Below, piece by piece: positions 47,401 to 58,529 of a stretch of DNA of 64,000 nt; position 1 is the stretch's first letter, and the number at the start of each line of letters is the position of its first letter. The position numbers and the translations under genes are program-made. Location: the NCBI GenBank assembly GCA_023091665.1, contig JALJCQ010000003.1:2356001-2420000 (forward strand). The letters run 5' to 3'. The notes beneath the pieces were generated by a model. That model saw only the letters and a list, made by a program, of their open reading frames with translations. It had not been told where the DNA came from and ran no database searches. The stretch comes from Pythium myriotylum (Eukaryota > Oomycota > Peronosporomycetes > Pythiales > Pythiaceae).

Positions 47401-48408
47401 GAACTCGGGAATTTCGAGGGTACCGCCTTTGACCTGGCGGATCGTCGGCGCCATCTTCCACAGGAATCGAATGACCCACAGCACGTCGACAAAAACTGTG
47501 CCAGGAACATACTGGTACGTGTTGTCGTCCATCGGCAGCCAGGCCATGATGACCGTGGCCAACAATGTCGGCGTGTCTTCCTCCGAGGAGTAGTCCTCCA
47601 TCATTGTCATCAGATCACGCGCGTCTTTCACGGCCGGGTAACGCAGGAGAAAATTGGCGATGACGCCCTCGGCCGCGTCGATAGCGACCTTGGCGATCGC
47701 CGTGGCCTCGATGAGCGTCTTCTTCTGCTTCTTGACGTCGTAATAGGCGCTGTACACGGCCTCCGAGAGTTCGTCCAGCTCCATGACGAAACAGCCCAAC
47801 TCGAACTGCACGTCCTGCGCAAAGGCCTCTTTCTGGAGACGCTTTTTCTCCGCGACCGAGATGGGTTTGAACGCTGCATTGAGCTCCACCGGCGGCTGGG
47901 GCGTCTCATCCGCCGCGAAGTAGTCGTCCGGCAGCGAGAGCACGTCGTAGTAGTTGGAAAAGTCGAGCTCTTGCTCGTGCTCTCCCTCTTCCTCGGGCGT
48001 GTCCTTCTTCACGCGCTTGGGCGGAGCATAAGCGGCCTTGAGCGTGGCGTGCCACGCGCGCAGTTTGTTCAAGAAGAACGCGTGCGAGTCGTTCTCGTCT
48101 TCGGCCGAGGCCGGGAAGAACGTCGCGACGCGTGCGCGCAGCGTGATGGACGACTCGCAGGCCTCGAGCGCGTGCGGATAGAGCTGCAGCAGCGCCGGCG
48201 TCAGCGCCGTGGGCTCGGCGGCGATCGCCGTGACGATCTTTTCGTAGACGTCGAGCTTGTGTTTGGTGGCCGCGGCCGCCGCGCCGACGCCGCCATCGCG
48301 TGCACGCAGCAGCCAGTGGAGAAAGTACTGCGTCGCGCGCTTGTACTTGGCGTACGTGCCGCTGGGGAAGGCCTGCGAGGCCTGGAACGAGCCCTTGACG
48401 GCGCGCAT
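44480..48408 (-). pseudogene. Large DUF6604/ankyrin-like protein gene with a stop and a frameshift
   Basis: Start ATG at 48408. The N-terminus (SGTYAKYKRATQYFLHWLLR ... AFFLNKLRAWHATLKAAY) resembles the DUF6604 domain of fungal and oomycete proteins. A long helical region of about 650 residues ends at TGA 46404-46402. The same frame then continues without a break in sense (NDLQRRIEINKVVKLNEGR). Two ankyrin-like repeats follow (ATLFHHAAAGRAKDRRLVEW, YLAIHSAAKAGLVDMVRWLL). Near 45535 the sense moves by one base to GFTLQNMEEEETSTEDRVET. It goes on to about 44550 (ARRYAELTPLLASTPEARRH, GLRRMDAYFGYAYYLRLRPA). The 3' end is uncertain. Either a recent pseudogene, an allele with lesions, or sequence errors; alternatively the first 668 codons are a complete shorter protein. 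Molecular role unknown. Confidence 0.7.
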
Positions 48409-49406
48409 GGGGTTTTTTGGCGGGAAAGAAGAGTGAGCAGATTGGTCTCCGTTGATTAGCAAAGGGAGGGTCCTGGAATAGGACAAGCGAGAGGAGATGC
48501 GCAGGATGGTCGCGCGAGTCGATGGGATGTTGCTGGGGGAGGAGAAGACGGCGAGAGCATGAGAGTTGATGGTGAAGGGGAGGAAGCGTGGATGCACGAC
48601 CACAAGAGTGTGTGGATGGTGGGGAGTGGCGACGTCCAGGACATGTGCCGAGGAAGATGAACGATACCATCGAGAAAGTACAGTGGAATGCTCGGGTGGA
48701 GACATCGAGAGAGTCGGGAGTGATCTGTGGGGGTGTTTCGGCGTGCTAACCGAAGAAGAGCGAGGTGGACGCTGGGCTTTCCATGCGGGAGGGCTCATTA
48801 GTACACGTGTGCGATATTTGACAACGTTGATGACTACGTCGAGGGACTCGAACGCCCAAGCGCACGAGGTTTCATTGTTGCGACAGTCGATAATAGTGAC
48901 GGCTACCGAGTGCAAGAGCTTACTCGGTGATCGAGATGCAGATGGGGGGTGTTGATTGTTTGCAGAAACACAGCGTTGGAGAGACGAGGTTCGCCACGCT
49001 GGAGATCCCACCTAGAGCGTCAGCACAACTCGATGTTTATGCTGACTCGAGTGTCTTTGTAGTCGCCAACGCCAACACTCGACGTGCTGTGTGCCGCATA
49101 ATCCATTCGTGTCCAGAGTGTGCACTTGATAAGTCGCCACCGAGAAGATTATGCGGCCATTTATTAGTCGACACACGAAATTCGTGATTGGCTATTACGG
49201 ACGACCCGACTCGATTGCATCATTCTTTGCCGGCGATAATCCTGCTCGCCGATGATTCCTTCCGAGACGAACACGCAGATTGGATAATCGGATTTCCGCC
49301 CACCGAGTACTTGCCTCCGCTCGCTCAAACTCTCACTCTCGAACATTCCAGGCCTTGTGCACTCGACCTCCCCCTTTCTGAAGAGAATTCAACCAGCTCA
49401 AGTACC
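48409..49406. other. Head-to-head promoter region
   Basis: About 1 kb between the DUF6604-like gene and the ABC transporter. The minus-strand frame of the former is open back to 49011 but looks non-coding. No RNA gene or element recognised. Confidence 0.5.
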
Positions 49407-52400
49407 ATGGACGAAGAAACCGACTCGTACTACGAAAGCCACCCCAACCTCGAGTACTCAAGCGGGAAGTCACTGATGGCTCACGGCCACGACGTGCTCC
49501 ACGGCCACATCGCGGCCAAGCTCGCTGCAGGGCTCGGTCGAGGCCTCCCGCAGATGGAGATTCGCTTCAAGGATCTGTCGATCTCGGCTGAGATTGCAAT
49601 CTCGACGAAGGACACGAAGTTGGAACACCAGTTGCCGACTATGGCGACTGCCGCACTTGCCATGGTCAGTGGCTTGTTTCCCAAGAAGAAATTGACGGCG
49701 ACCAAGCACATCCTGAAGAACGTCAGCGGCGCCTTCCAACCAGGCACAATGACACTAGTGTTGGGGCAACCCGGTTCAGGGAAGTCTTCGCTCATGAAGG
49801 TGCTAAGTGGCCGCTTTCCACTCAGTAAGAACGTCGCGCTCACCGGCGAAGTCGAGTACAACGGCGCGAGTAGCCGTGTGGTGATGCGACAGCTACCTCA
49901 GCTTGTGTCCTACGTGACGCAGCACGATGTCCACTTCCCAACGCTGACCGTCGCCGAAACGCTCGCGTTCGCGCATGAATGCTGCGGTGGTGGCCTCTCC
50001 AAGCACGCAGTCTAGCTCTACAAGTTCGGTTCGGAACGGGAGAATCACGAGGCGCTCGAGGCCGCACGCGCGTGGATCCAGCACTACCCCGAAATCATTC
50101 TCCAGCAGCTTGGGCTGGAGGCAGTCCAAGACACGGTCGTCGGCGACGCCATGACTCGTGGTGTCTCTGGCGGCGAAAGGAAACGGGTGACCATGGGCGA
50201 GATGCAGTTCGGCAACAAAGCTGTGTCATTTATGGACGAAGTCAGCACGGGCCTCGACAGCGCTGCTACGTTTGACATTGTGAAGACACAACGCAGCCTG
50301 GCGCGCACGTTTCGCAAGACCATTGTCATCTCGTTGCTGCAGCCGCCACCCGAGGTGTTTGAGCTCTTTGACTATGTCCTGCTGTTGAACCAGGGGCGCG
50401 TGGTCTACCACGGCCCGCGCGATCATGTCGTCGAGCACTTTGCAAGCTTGGGCTTCGTGTGTCCACCGGATCGCGACGTAGCTGACTTCTTACTGGACAT
50501 TGGCACCCCGCAGCAGCAACAATATGAGACTGGGCTGCCCACCGGATCCGCGTACCCTCGCTCAGCCATCGATCTTGCGGGCGCCTACGAACGGTCGGTA
50601 ATCCACGAAGAGATGCTAACCCTCGTCCACAGACCTCAGGATGTGCAATTGATCAGGGATCGTGAGGATTTCTTCGAGAATTTGCCCCAGTTCCATCAGC
50701 CATTGTGGAGCAGCGTGGCAACGCTCACGCGTCAGCAGTCAAAGGTACTGTGGCGCAACACGGCATTCATCGCAAGCCGTGCGTTCGTGACGATCATCAT
50801 GGCACTGCTCAACGGTCTTCTCTTCTGGCAGGTGGACCCGAGGCAGCCACAGATCGTACTAGGTGTGCTCTTCCAGGCGTTGCTCTTCCTTGGTTTTGGC
50901 CAGTTCACGCAAATCCCGACTTTCTTCGCAGCGCGCGAGGTCTTTTATAAGCAGCGCGCCGCCAATTTCTACAGCTCGAGCGCCTACGTCATCGCGTTCC
51001 GGGTCAATCAGTTGCCGTTGATGCTCATGGAGACACTAGTGTTCGGGTCTACAGTCTACTGGATGTGTGGACTCGTCTCCTCGGCGTCTGCCTTCATCGT
51101 TTACCTGCTCATGCTCTTCGTGACGACCACGACCATGACGACGCTCTTCTTCTTCGTATCGTGCGCCCTGCCCAACTTGCTCGTTGCCAACCCAATCGCG
51201 CTACTCGGCGCCTCGATCATCATCCTCTACAGCGGCTTTGCGATCACTGAGGGTCAGATTCCCGACGCCCTTGTGTGGCTCTATTGGCTCGACCCACTCT
51301 CGTGGTGTACAAATGCCCTCGCCGTCAACCAATTTACGGCTAGTGAGTTCGACGTGGCAGTTTACGGTGGCATGGACTATTTCTCGTTATACGGCAAACG
51401 CATGGGCCAATACTCGCTCGAGGTCATTGGCATTCGGCCCGGCGAAAAGTGGATCGCGCTCGGATTCGCATTTGAAATTGGTGCAAGCTTCCTCCTGCTC
51501 TCGCTGTCGGCGCTCTTTCTGGAGTACGTCCGTTTTGAGCAGCCTGACACGAGTGGCATCGTCGTCAACGATGACAATGAAGGCGCGTGCGTCAAGTCGG
51601 GCACCCAGCAGTCATCTGACACGAGCGTGGACTTTGCGCTGGTTGTGACACCGCGAGGTGGTGATCGATCGTCGACTCACGACTGTCAGGTCGCTCCCGT
51701 CACGATCGCATTCCAGGATTTGTGGTACACAGTGCAAGACCAACAGAATCCGTTACACGATCTCGACTTGCTCAAGGGCATCAGCGGTTTTGCCTCTCCT
51801 GGGACGATGACAGCTCTCATGGGCAGTTCTGGCGCGGGCAAGACAACACTGATGGATGTGATCGCAGGTCGCAAGACCGATGGGAAGATTCGCGGCCGAA
51901 TCTTGCTTAATGGGTTTGAGGCAACGCCTCTAGCCATCCAGCGCGCCACGGGCTACTGCGAGCAGATGGATATCCATTCAGAGACGTCGACCTTCCGTGA
52001 GGCACTCACATTTAGCGTGTTGCTTCGTCAGGATGAGACCATATCCTGGAACGACAAGTTGGATTGGGTCGAAGCATGCCTGGATCTGCTAGATCTGCGT
52101 CCAATTGCTGATAAGATTATCCGCGGCAGCTCGGTCGAACAGATGAAACGGCTGACGATCGGCGTAGAGATGGCGGCGAAGCCGAGTGTTCTCTTCCTGG
52201 ACGAGCCGACAAGCGGGCTGGATGCGCGCTCTGCCAAGGTGGTGATGGACTGTGTTCGGACGGTGGCAGACTCGGGTGTGACCGTTGTGTGCACGATCCA
52301 CCAGCCGTCTTTCGAGGTGTTCCAGTTATTTGATAGTCTGCTATTGCTCAAGCGTGGTGGCCACACAGTCTTCTTTGGTGAGCTCGGCGACAATGGAAGT

Positions 52401-53522
52401 AATCTGGTGAACTATCTCGAGTCTGTTGAGGGTGTGGCGCCAATCGGAAAGGACTACAATCCAGCTACGTGGATGCTCGAGATCATCGGCGCTGGAGTTG
52501 GAAACACGGCCAACGCCGACAAAGACTTCGCTGAGCTTTTCCAGAATAGCTCGGTCAAGATGCAACTAGACAAGAACCTTACACGGGAGGGCGTAACGCG
52601 CCCGATTCCAGGCACGTCGCCGCTCACGTTCACGAACAAGCGGGCAGCGTCGAACTCAACCCAAGCGCGCCTTCTAGTGCGTCGTTTCTTCAACATGTAC
52701 TAGCGCACACCGTCATACAACCTCACGCGTGCCGTCATCCAGCTTATCTTGGGTCTCCTGTTCGGCGTCACATACGTCAACATTTCATTCAACACGTACG
52801 AAGGTATCACAGGCAGCCTCGCGATGGTCTTCATGATGAGTATGTTCACGGGTTTCATATCCTTCAGCAGCATCATTCCGATTGTGTTTCAAGATCGAGG
52901 GGCCTTCTATCGCGAGCGCGCGAGTCAAACTTACAATGTGTTCTGGTACTTTGCCGCTCTCACGGTCGTCGAGGTGCCTTACATATGCTTGAGCACATTC
53001 TTCTTCGCAATCACCGTGTTCCCACTCATTGGTTTTCAGGGCGTGCCCGAGTTCTTCTTCTTCTGGTTCCAGGTCTCGCTCTTTGTGATGGTGACGACGT
53101 ATTTTGGGATGTCGATGGGCGTGAGCATGCCTTCCATGGAGGTAGCCATGGGCATGGGCGCGCTCGTCCACCAAGTGTTTTCGCTGCTAACCGGCTTCAA
53201 CCCGCCTGCTACGGCCATCCCCAAGGCTCTCAAGTGGCTCTTCACGGTCACGCCGTACCACTACAATCTCGAAGGTATCGCCTCTGTCATCTTCGGCAAC
53301 TGCGACACAGTCTCGCATCCGAATCGTATCGCGTGCCAGATTATCAAGAACCCCCCACGTGCTCTACAAGTCAACCTCACAGTCGCTGGTTTCCTCCATG
53401 AAATGTACGACACGGAGTACGAACACGTGTGGCGCGACGTCGGCACCGCGTTTGTCTTTTGCGCGTTTTTCGGACTGGTCACGCTAGTCGCCTTGCGCTT
53501 CGTGAATCACCAGACGAGGTGA
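49407..53522 (+). pseudogene. Full-size PDR/ABCG transporter with two in-frame TAG codons
   Basis: A single frame of 1,372 codons from ATG 49407 (MDEETDSYYESHPNLE) to TGA 53522, broken only by TAG at 50013-50015 and 52701-52703. Layout is reverse (NBD-TMD)2 as in pleiotropic drug resistance pumps. NBD1 has GQPGSGKSS, VSGGERKR and FMDEVSTGLDSAAT; NBD2 has GSSGAGKTT, SVEQMKRLTIGVE and FLDEPTSGLDARSA. Each is followed by about six membrane segments (for example AFIASRAFVTIIMALLNGLL; NLTRAVIQLILGLLFGVTYV). The second TAG stands where PDR proteins have Trp (FFNMY-stop-RTPSYN), pointing to TGG to TAG; the first follows SKHAV in the NBD1 helical region. Such pumps export lipids or xenobiotics across the plasma membrane. 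TAG ends CDC14 and the reductases here, so it is not a recoded sense codon. Confidence 0.93.
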
Positions 53523-54083
53523 ATCATAACTGTCTAGTGTTGCCTTCCGCGAGGGTGAGATTGCAATCTGCATATGCATACGTGCATGTAAAAGAGTGCA
53601 CACGCGCATGCTCGTAGTAAGGATAGATAGACTCATTCTTTGGACCCGATCCATCTACGCCATGTTAGCCACGTGCTCCAACAATGATGTATACTTCTGT
53701 GTTTGGTTGAAAGTGTGTGACTTGTGAGAACTGTAGCCATGACTCGCAACATCTTGTGTTATGCGATCTTCTCCACTTTGGACAGGGTCAGTGTTTCACA
53801 GTGCGACGATGATGATGATACAGATAAACTCCAGGTGGTTGAGCTTTGGCATTGTCGACGTCAGACTTCCTCTGCTGAGCGTCGAGCTCGACCACTACTT
53901 GGAGAGGCTCCAACGACTCTCGTGAGACAGGCTGAAGCACGAGATGGAGAGCACACCAAACACGCCAGCATAGCCAGAAAATTGCGATATATTTCGTTTC
54001 GTCTTATGTGCAGGGTTTGAGGAAGTAAACGAAAACCTCGTCCTACAACTTGCGCATATCTATACCACATGATTGACTCACGC
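53523..54083. other. Intergenic, two 3' ends facing
   Basis: 560 bases between the ABC transporter and the M13 peptidase stop codon. A GATGAT simple repeat at 53808-53820. No gene. Confidence 0.5.
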
Positions 54084-56132
54084 TTACCACAACTTGCACT
54101 TGGTCTCAGGGTTCATCTTGCTCCCAGCCTTGCACTTAAAGGCCGCGGAAAACTCCATGCTATTCATTACGACGCCGTTGGCTCGCCATTTACCAGGCGA
54201 GTGCGGGTCTGTCGCCAGGTCTACCTTCGCCATGTTGTCTCGGGTCTTTTCACACCAATTTTGGGCATACGACACGAAAAAGAGTTTGTCTGCCTCGTCG
54301 TCTGCTACGCCGTTGCTGTTAAACTTAGCACCGCTCTTAAGCCAGGCGTGGTACGCGTCAAACGATAGGCTTACGCCCCCATTATCGGCGATATTCTCAC
54401 CAATGGTCAAGTTCCCGTCGACGAATCCAACGGCCTTACCGCTATCTCCGAAAGCCTCAAACTTGCTATACTGTTCCTTCATGCAGGTTGCGCGTTTTTC
54501 AAACTCTTTGGCGGATGTGTCGCTCCACCAATCACGGATGTTGCCCTCGCTGTCAAACCGTCGGCCGTCGTCGTCAAAACCGTGAGTGAGCTCGTGGCCG
54601 ATCGCAGCACCGATCGCTCCGAAGTTTTGCGCCGGGTGCGAGCCACCGTTGAACATTGGCGGCTGCAGAATGGCGGCCGGGAAGACCATCTGATTGCCGG
54701 GCAGCGAATAATATGCATTCACGGTGGCCGCTGAAATACCCCACTCTGTCCGATCGACAGGCTTGGTGATCTTGGCGAGGTTCCTTGCCCAATCACTACT
54801 CCAAATCGCCTGAATGTTGGCGAAGTAGTCGTCGCGAGTGAGCACAAACGGGTAGTTCTTCTTTTCAGTCGAATGACCAATAAGATTGACGACTTTGGCG
54901 AGTTTTTCCTCTGCGGCCTTCCGCGTCGGCGCGTCAAGCCATTCGAGCTTCTCCATGTGTTTGCCCATGGCCTGCTCGATAGCGTCAACCATGCGTTGGA
55001 CGTTTTGCTCGCGGTCAGAATCGAAAGCCTTGAGGAAGTAGTACTTGCCAACCAGGTCTGGGAACTGTTCCACCACAGCAGCAGAGCACACCCGCTCGCG
55101 CGGCTGCGGGGAATTGGCGCCACTAAGCGCCCTACCAAAAAAGTCGAACCGAGCTTGCAAAAACGGGGAGCCCAGGAACCGAGCGTAAGTGTGTCGGAAC
55201 AAGAACGAATAGTAGACCTTGAGTTCTTGGAGATCAGACTCATTGAAGAGTTTCTCGGCTCGGTCCATGAAGGGGAGGGAGTTAAACAGCACTTTGGCAT
55301 CCTTGGTAACGCTTGACTTTTCAAGAAGCCCCATGCCTTGTGTCATAGCCGCGAACGTGAGAGGGTACTTGGCTGCTGCCTCTCTGTACAACAACGAATA
55401 GTAGTTATTCAACTCGTCGTGGGTTGGCAGAATCTGAGCCAACTTGGTCTCAAACGTGATGACAATATCCTCAGCTCGTTTGAAGTCGACCGAACCGGCA
55501 TCGCTTTTGTGTTGCTGCTGTCGCGTTAACGACGTGTTGATGTCCGAAAGCTTGATGATCGACGAGATGTACTTCCGGAATGGACCTTCAATCACTGCAA
55601 ACGTGGAGTTGTCCAAGTAGTACGACCTACCTGGTAGCACAAGATTGGGGCCTCCCGTATAAATTGCGTTTGTCTTGGCGTCACGTGTATCAGGTCCAAC
55701 AGTAGAACCTGTAAAGAGCGATGGACCAATCGCCCCAAGTTCACCAGCTAATCTGGCTAGATCTTGCTTCTTTCCCGCGGCAGCAATGCGGTCTAAGTCT
55801 CGCTGGAGTGGTTTGCTGCCTAGAGCTGTGAGCTTATCCAGCCCCAGACACGACTCCCACAGCTCGCCAACGAGTGGCCTGTCCTCCTTGGTGATCTCTT
55901 GGATGACAGCTCTGTTCCGATCAGCGATCCCGCTCAACGAGATCACGTAATAGCTGACATCGGCCTCCAGAGTGAAATTCTTAACCCATTTGCCGCACGC
56001 GTACTGGTAGAAGTCCTCACACGGATCGACAGTCACGTCCATGAGCGCTGTAACTTCAGTGGGGAACGCTGCCCGAGACGGAGCGACAGCGAGCGTAGAA
56101 GCGAGGATTGAGAAGCTGATGATGATCTTCAT
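54084..56132 (-). CDS. Secreted M13 (neprilysin-like) zinc metallopeptidase
   Basis: 682 residues from the ATG at 56132, which places a signal peptide at the start (KIIISFSILASTLAVAPSRA). The frame is open to 56294, but that start would bury the signal peptide. The N-terminal M13 domain has VDPCEDFYQYACGKWVKN. The catalytic domain has the zinc motif HELTH in GAAIGHELTHGFDDDGRRFD, the third zinc ligand Glu in LTIGENIADNGGV, and the substrate motif NAYYSLPGNQMVFPAAILQP. The C-terminus CKLW is the conserved CxxW that closes the fold by a disulfide. No transmembrane anchor is seen, so a secreted enzyme is likely. M13 enzymes cleave peptides on the amino side of hydrophobic residues. In a plant-associated oomycete it could act in the apoplast (inference). 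Confidence 0.96.
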   Translation of the reverse strand: MKIIISFSILASTLAVAPSRAAFPTEVTALMDVTVDPCEDFYQYACGKWVKNFTLEADVSYYVISLSGIADRNRAVIQEITKEDRPLVGELWESCLGLDKLTALGSKPLQRDLDRIAAAGKKQDLARLAGELGAIGPSLFTGSTVGPDTRDAKTNAIYTGGPNLVLPGRSYYLDNSTFAVIEGPFRKYISSIIKLSDINTSLTRQQQHKSDAGSVDFKRAEDIVITFETKLAQILPTHDELNNYYSLLYREAAAKYPLTFAAMTQGMGLLEKSSVTKDAKVLFNSLPFMDRAEKLFNESDLQELKVYYSFLFRHTYARFLGSPFLQARFDFFGRALSGANSPQPRERVCSAAVVEQFPDLVGKYYFLKAFDSDREQNVQRMVDAIEQAMGKHMEKLEWLDAPTRKAAEEKLAKVVNLIGHSTEKKNYPFVLTRDDYFANIQAIWSSDWARNLAKITKPVDRTEWGISAATVNAYYSLPGNQMVFPAAILQPPMFNGGSHPAQNFGAIGAAIGHELTHGFDDDGRRFDSEGNIRDWWSDTSAKEFEKRATCMKEQYSKFEAFGDSGKAVGFVDGNLTIGENIADNGGVSLSFDAYHAWLKSGAKFNSNGVADDEADKLFFVSYAQNWCEKTRDNMAKVDLATDPHSPGKWRANGVVMNSMEFSAAFKCKAGSKMNPETKCKLW

Positions 56133-56810
56133 ACTTGGCGAAGGTGGGCAGGTTGGCGAATGGTTGTAGGCGTCTTCAACAAATTTTGAGTCGCACGAAA
56201 ACCTCGACACTTTGAAACCAGGGGTGATAACGGCATCTCTCTGTGTCTCCCTGCATACGTTCGCCAACGGGAAAGCCGGGAGCATGCGCTGCACGTCGTG
56301 CGGGAAGCTCTGGGTGTTAGTATCTCGTCCAGAACAGCAGTAGATATACGCGGAACTGATGTTGAAGATGTTCTTGCTAAGTAGTATTACTAGTCCGAGT
56401 CAATATTGTGTATCAAAATGTCGACAAACATTGTGAAGTGAGTTCAGTTATGGACGAGGCGGGCGAGGATACCAAGGCTGTCGAGCCTGACGTGACACCA
56501 AGACAAACTGTGATGATGACGTACCCCTAACGTGGATTCCCTCGAGGCGCACGCGTGAGAGCAACTTGACTTCCTTGAAACCGACGAGCAGTATCCCGCT
56601 GGTTTTAATTTGATGGGAAATGAGGTCTGTGGGGATGCGGTACCATATTCAACTTCAATCGCCGTAGCCTGCTAGTTGCAGAATACTCGTGTTATTGTTG
56701 GTTGTGACGGGACTTAGAACTTCGACTCCATCAGGTGGCACGGCTGGTTTTGAGCGTGAAGAGAGAGAGGATAGTGTAGCTCGCGTCCGACATCAGTGAT
56801 CAGAAGCAGA
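56133..56810. other. Intergenic upstream of M13 peptidase
   Basis: About 680 bases, presumed promoter. From 56784 a partial direct copy of the following hairpin arm (TCCGACATCAGTGATCAGAAG) is present. Confidence 0.5.
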
Positions 56811-56951
56811 TCGGTTTGGCATTGGAGCTACCGACTCCGACATCAGTGATCTGAAGCAGATCGCTTTGGGTATTGCTATTTAATAGCAATACATAAAGCG
56901 ATCTGCTTCTGATCACTGATGTCGGAGTCGGTAGCTTCAATGCCATACCAG
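56811..56951. repeat. Long near-perfect hairpin (~70-base arms)
   Basis: Arms 56811-56880 and 56881-56951 are complementary with few mismatches and almost no loop (centre TTGCTATTTAATAGCAA). A third partial copy lies at 56784-56820. The transcript from either strand would fold into one stem of about 65-70 bp. No target duplication or gene is seen. It could be a MITE-like element or a small-RNA precursor. Confidence 0.85.
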
Positions 56952-58529
56952 TGCCATCCAATGCCATACCTCTTCTTCTTCAGCTTCGTACGTGGTGCCC
57001 ACCCCGTAATTTGCGTCACCTCTACGCGCAGACATGCAGACTTGTTGACCACCTCGGCATTTACCGTTGGATCTATCTGTTGCGGACCAGAAACACGATG
57101 GCGACCGTGCTGACCGCCCGCGCGATGGACTCGCGAACCAGCACACACGCCTCCACTTCCCACGACGGTCACCCGACCACCAAAACATGCTTGCCACTGA
57201 CCTACGTCCATGGTGATCTCTTCAGGTCGATCAATAAACATTAGCTGGACAGCCAACCCAAGTTCACCCAAAGTAGGAAGGACTCACACGGTGAAAAGGA
57301 GCATTCATCACAAATCTAGACGCAATATTTGTGCCTTATCTTCACACGTCTCAAACTGCGTTTTTCTCAGGCGGAACTAAGGATTCTCTGTTTGGTGGGT
57401 GGATTCCCCAAAGAGAGAATTCTGCGGCTTGCACAGTGCACCGTTGTCTTTGAAGTTGTGCTGTCTCCGTGGGATTACGACCATGGCGACGGAGTGAAAG
57501 TGGGATGTAATCGTTGTGATTACTGTCTCGTGCGACATATTTGCCAGTTGTTAGCGGAACGCAGCAGTAGTACTGAAACTAGATAAAAATACGTACCAGA
57601 TTCAGCCAGTTAGAACATGTCGTAAGGTATTTATGTTGGTTGACTCGGCAAACAATCGGGGGGAGGGAGTCATGCAATATGTACCCTGGCCTGAATTGAT
57701 CGTGATGATGATGATAAAGTCTATAGAGTTCAATACTGAATCCTAATACCTAAATTGATCGTTTTGAAGTCTAATGTTCTGCACGTCAGCGCGATGGGCA
57801 TACCCGGGATATGGACATATCCAGGGAAGAGACTCGCCCCTTGGCGCGCTGGCCACATCTGCAGAGGAAGATCTTTGTGACCGTTGAGGAATAGAGTTCT
57901 TCAGAATTAGCAGGCGCTGTATGCGCTATAGTATGTGCTAGCATGCCGTCGATGATATCTACGGGAATGACAAGCCCATTCAGTGCGTTCGGTAAGATGG
58001 CAGTCTGAGAGAATGATGATGATGATGATTATGGCTAAATCTATTGAGTGAATCCTAATTGTAGTCTGGGAGAATGACGAATGCCCATAGCAAGCATATC
58101 GTGTTGTTGGTTGAGTTAGTGATGCCACTTCATTACTTCAATTTGGCCAGTAATCCTGCAAGCCCCGGAGTCAGTCGAGTGTTTTTCAGCGTTTTGCACC
58201 CCACCAATTTCAGACTTTGTGGTGTGGCCTGCTCCATCCATGCTGATATCGATACAAATGAATGAAATGATAGGACCCTACGCGGCGGATCTCCAGGGAC
58301 CACCCAAATTCAGAATTGGACCCATCCAGGACCCACTCCTTCAATAATGGGATAAGACTCTGTAATGGAATTCTGTTTTCAATACATGAATTGACATTTC
58401 GGGATGAAGCTTGGAAATAAAACAGCAAATTCTGGTGGCCCAACAAGTTCGACGGCTGAGTATCGTCGAAATTACGTCCAGGTGTGGACAATGGTTCGAT
58501 GAACGTGGTTGTCCATTGGGGACCCAAGT
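56952..58529. other. Intergenic
   Basis: About 1.6 kb without a convincing gene. GATGAT simple repeats at 57700-57720 and 58010-58030; CCATACC/CCATCC short repeats next to the hairpin. An 85-codon plus frame at 57329-57586 has no protein-like features. Confidence 0.5.

Noticed and set aside
49407..53522. Reassigned stop codon (TAG or TGA as sense)
   Set aside because: TAG ends CDC14 and both reductase genes, TGA ends SKP1, TAA ends MAK16-region and M13 genes. The in-frame stops are of mixed type and only in a few genes.
57329..57586. 85-codon plus-strand frame
   Set aside because: No similarity or context; length is within chance.
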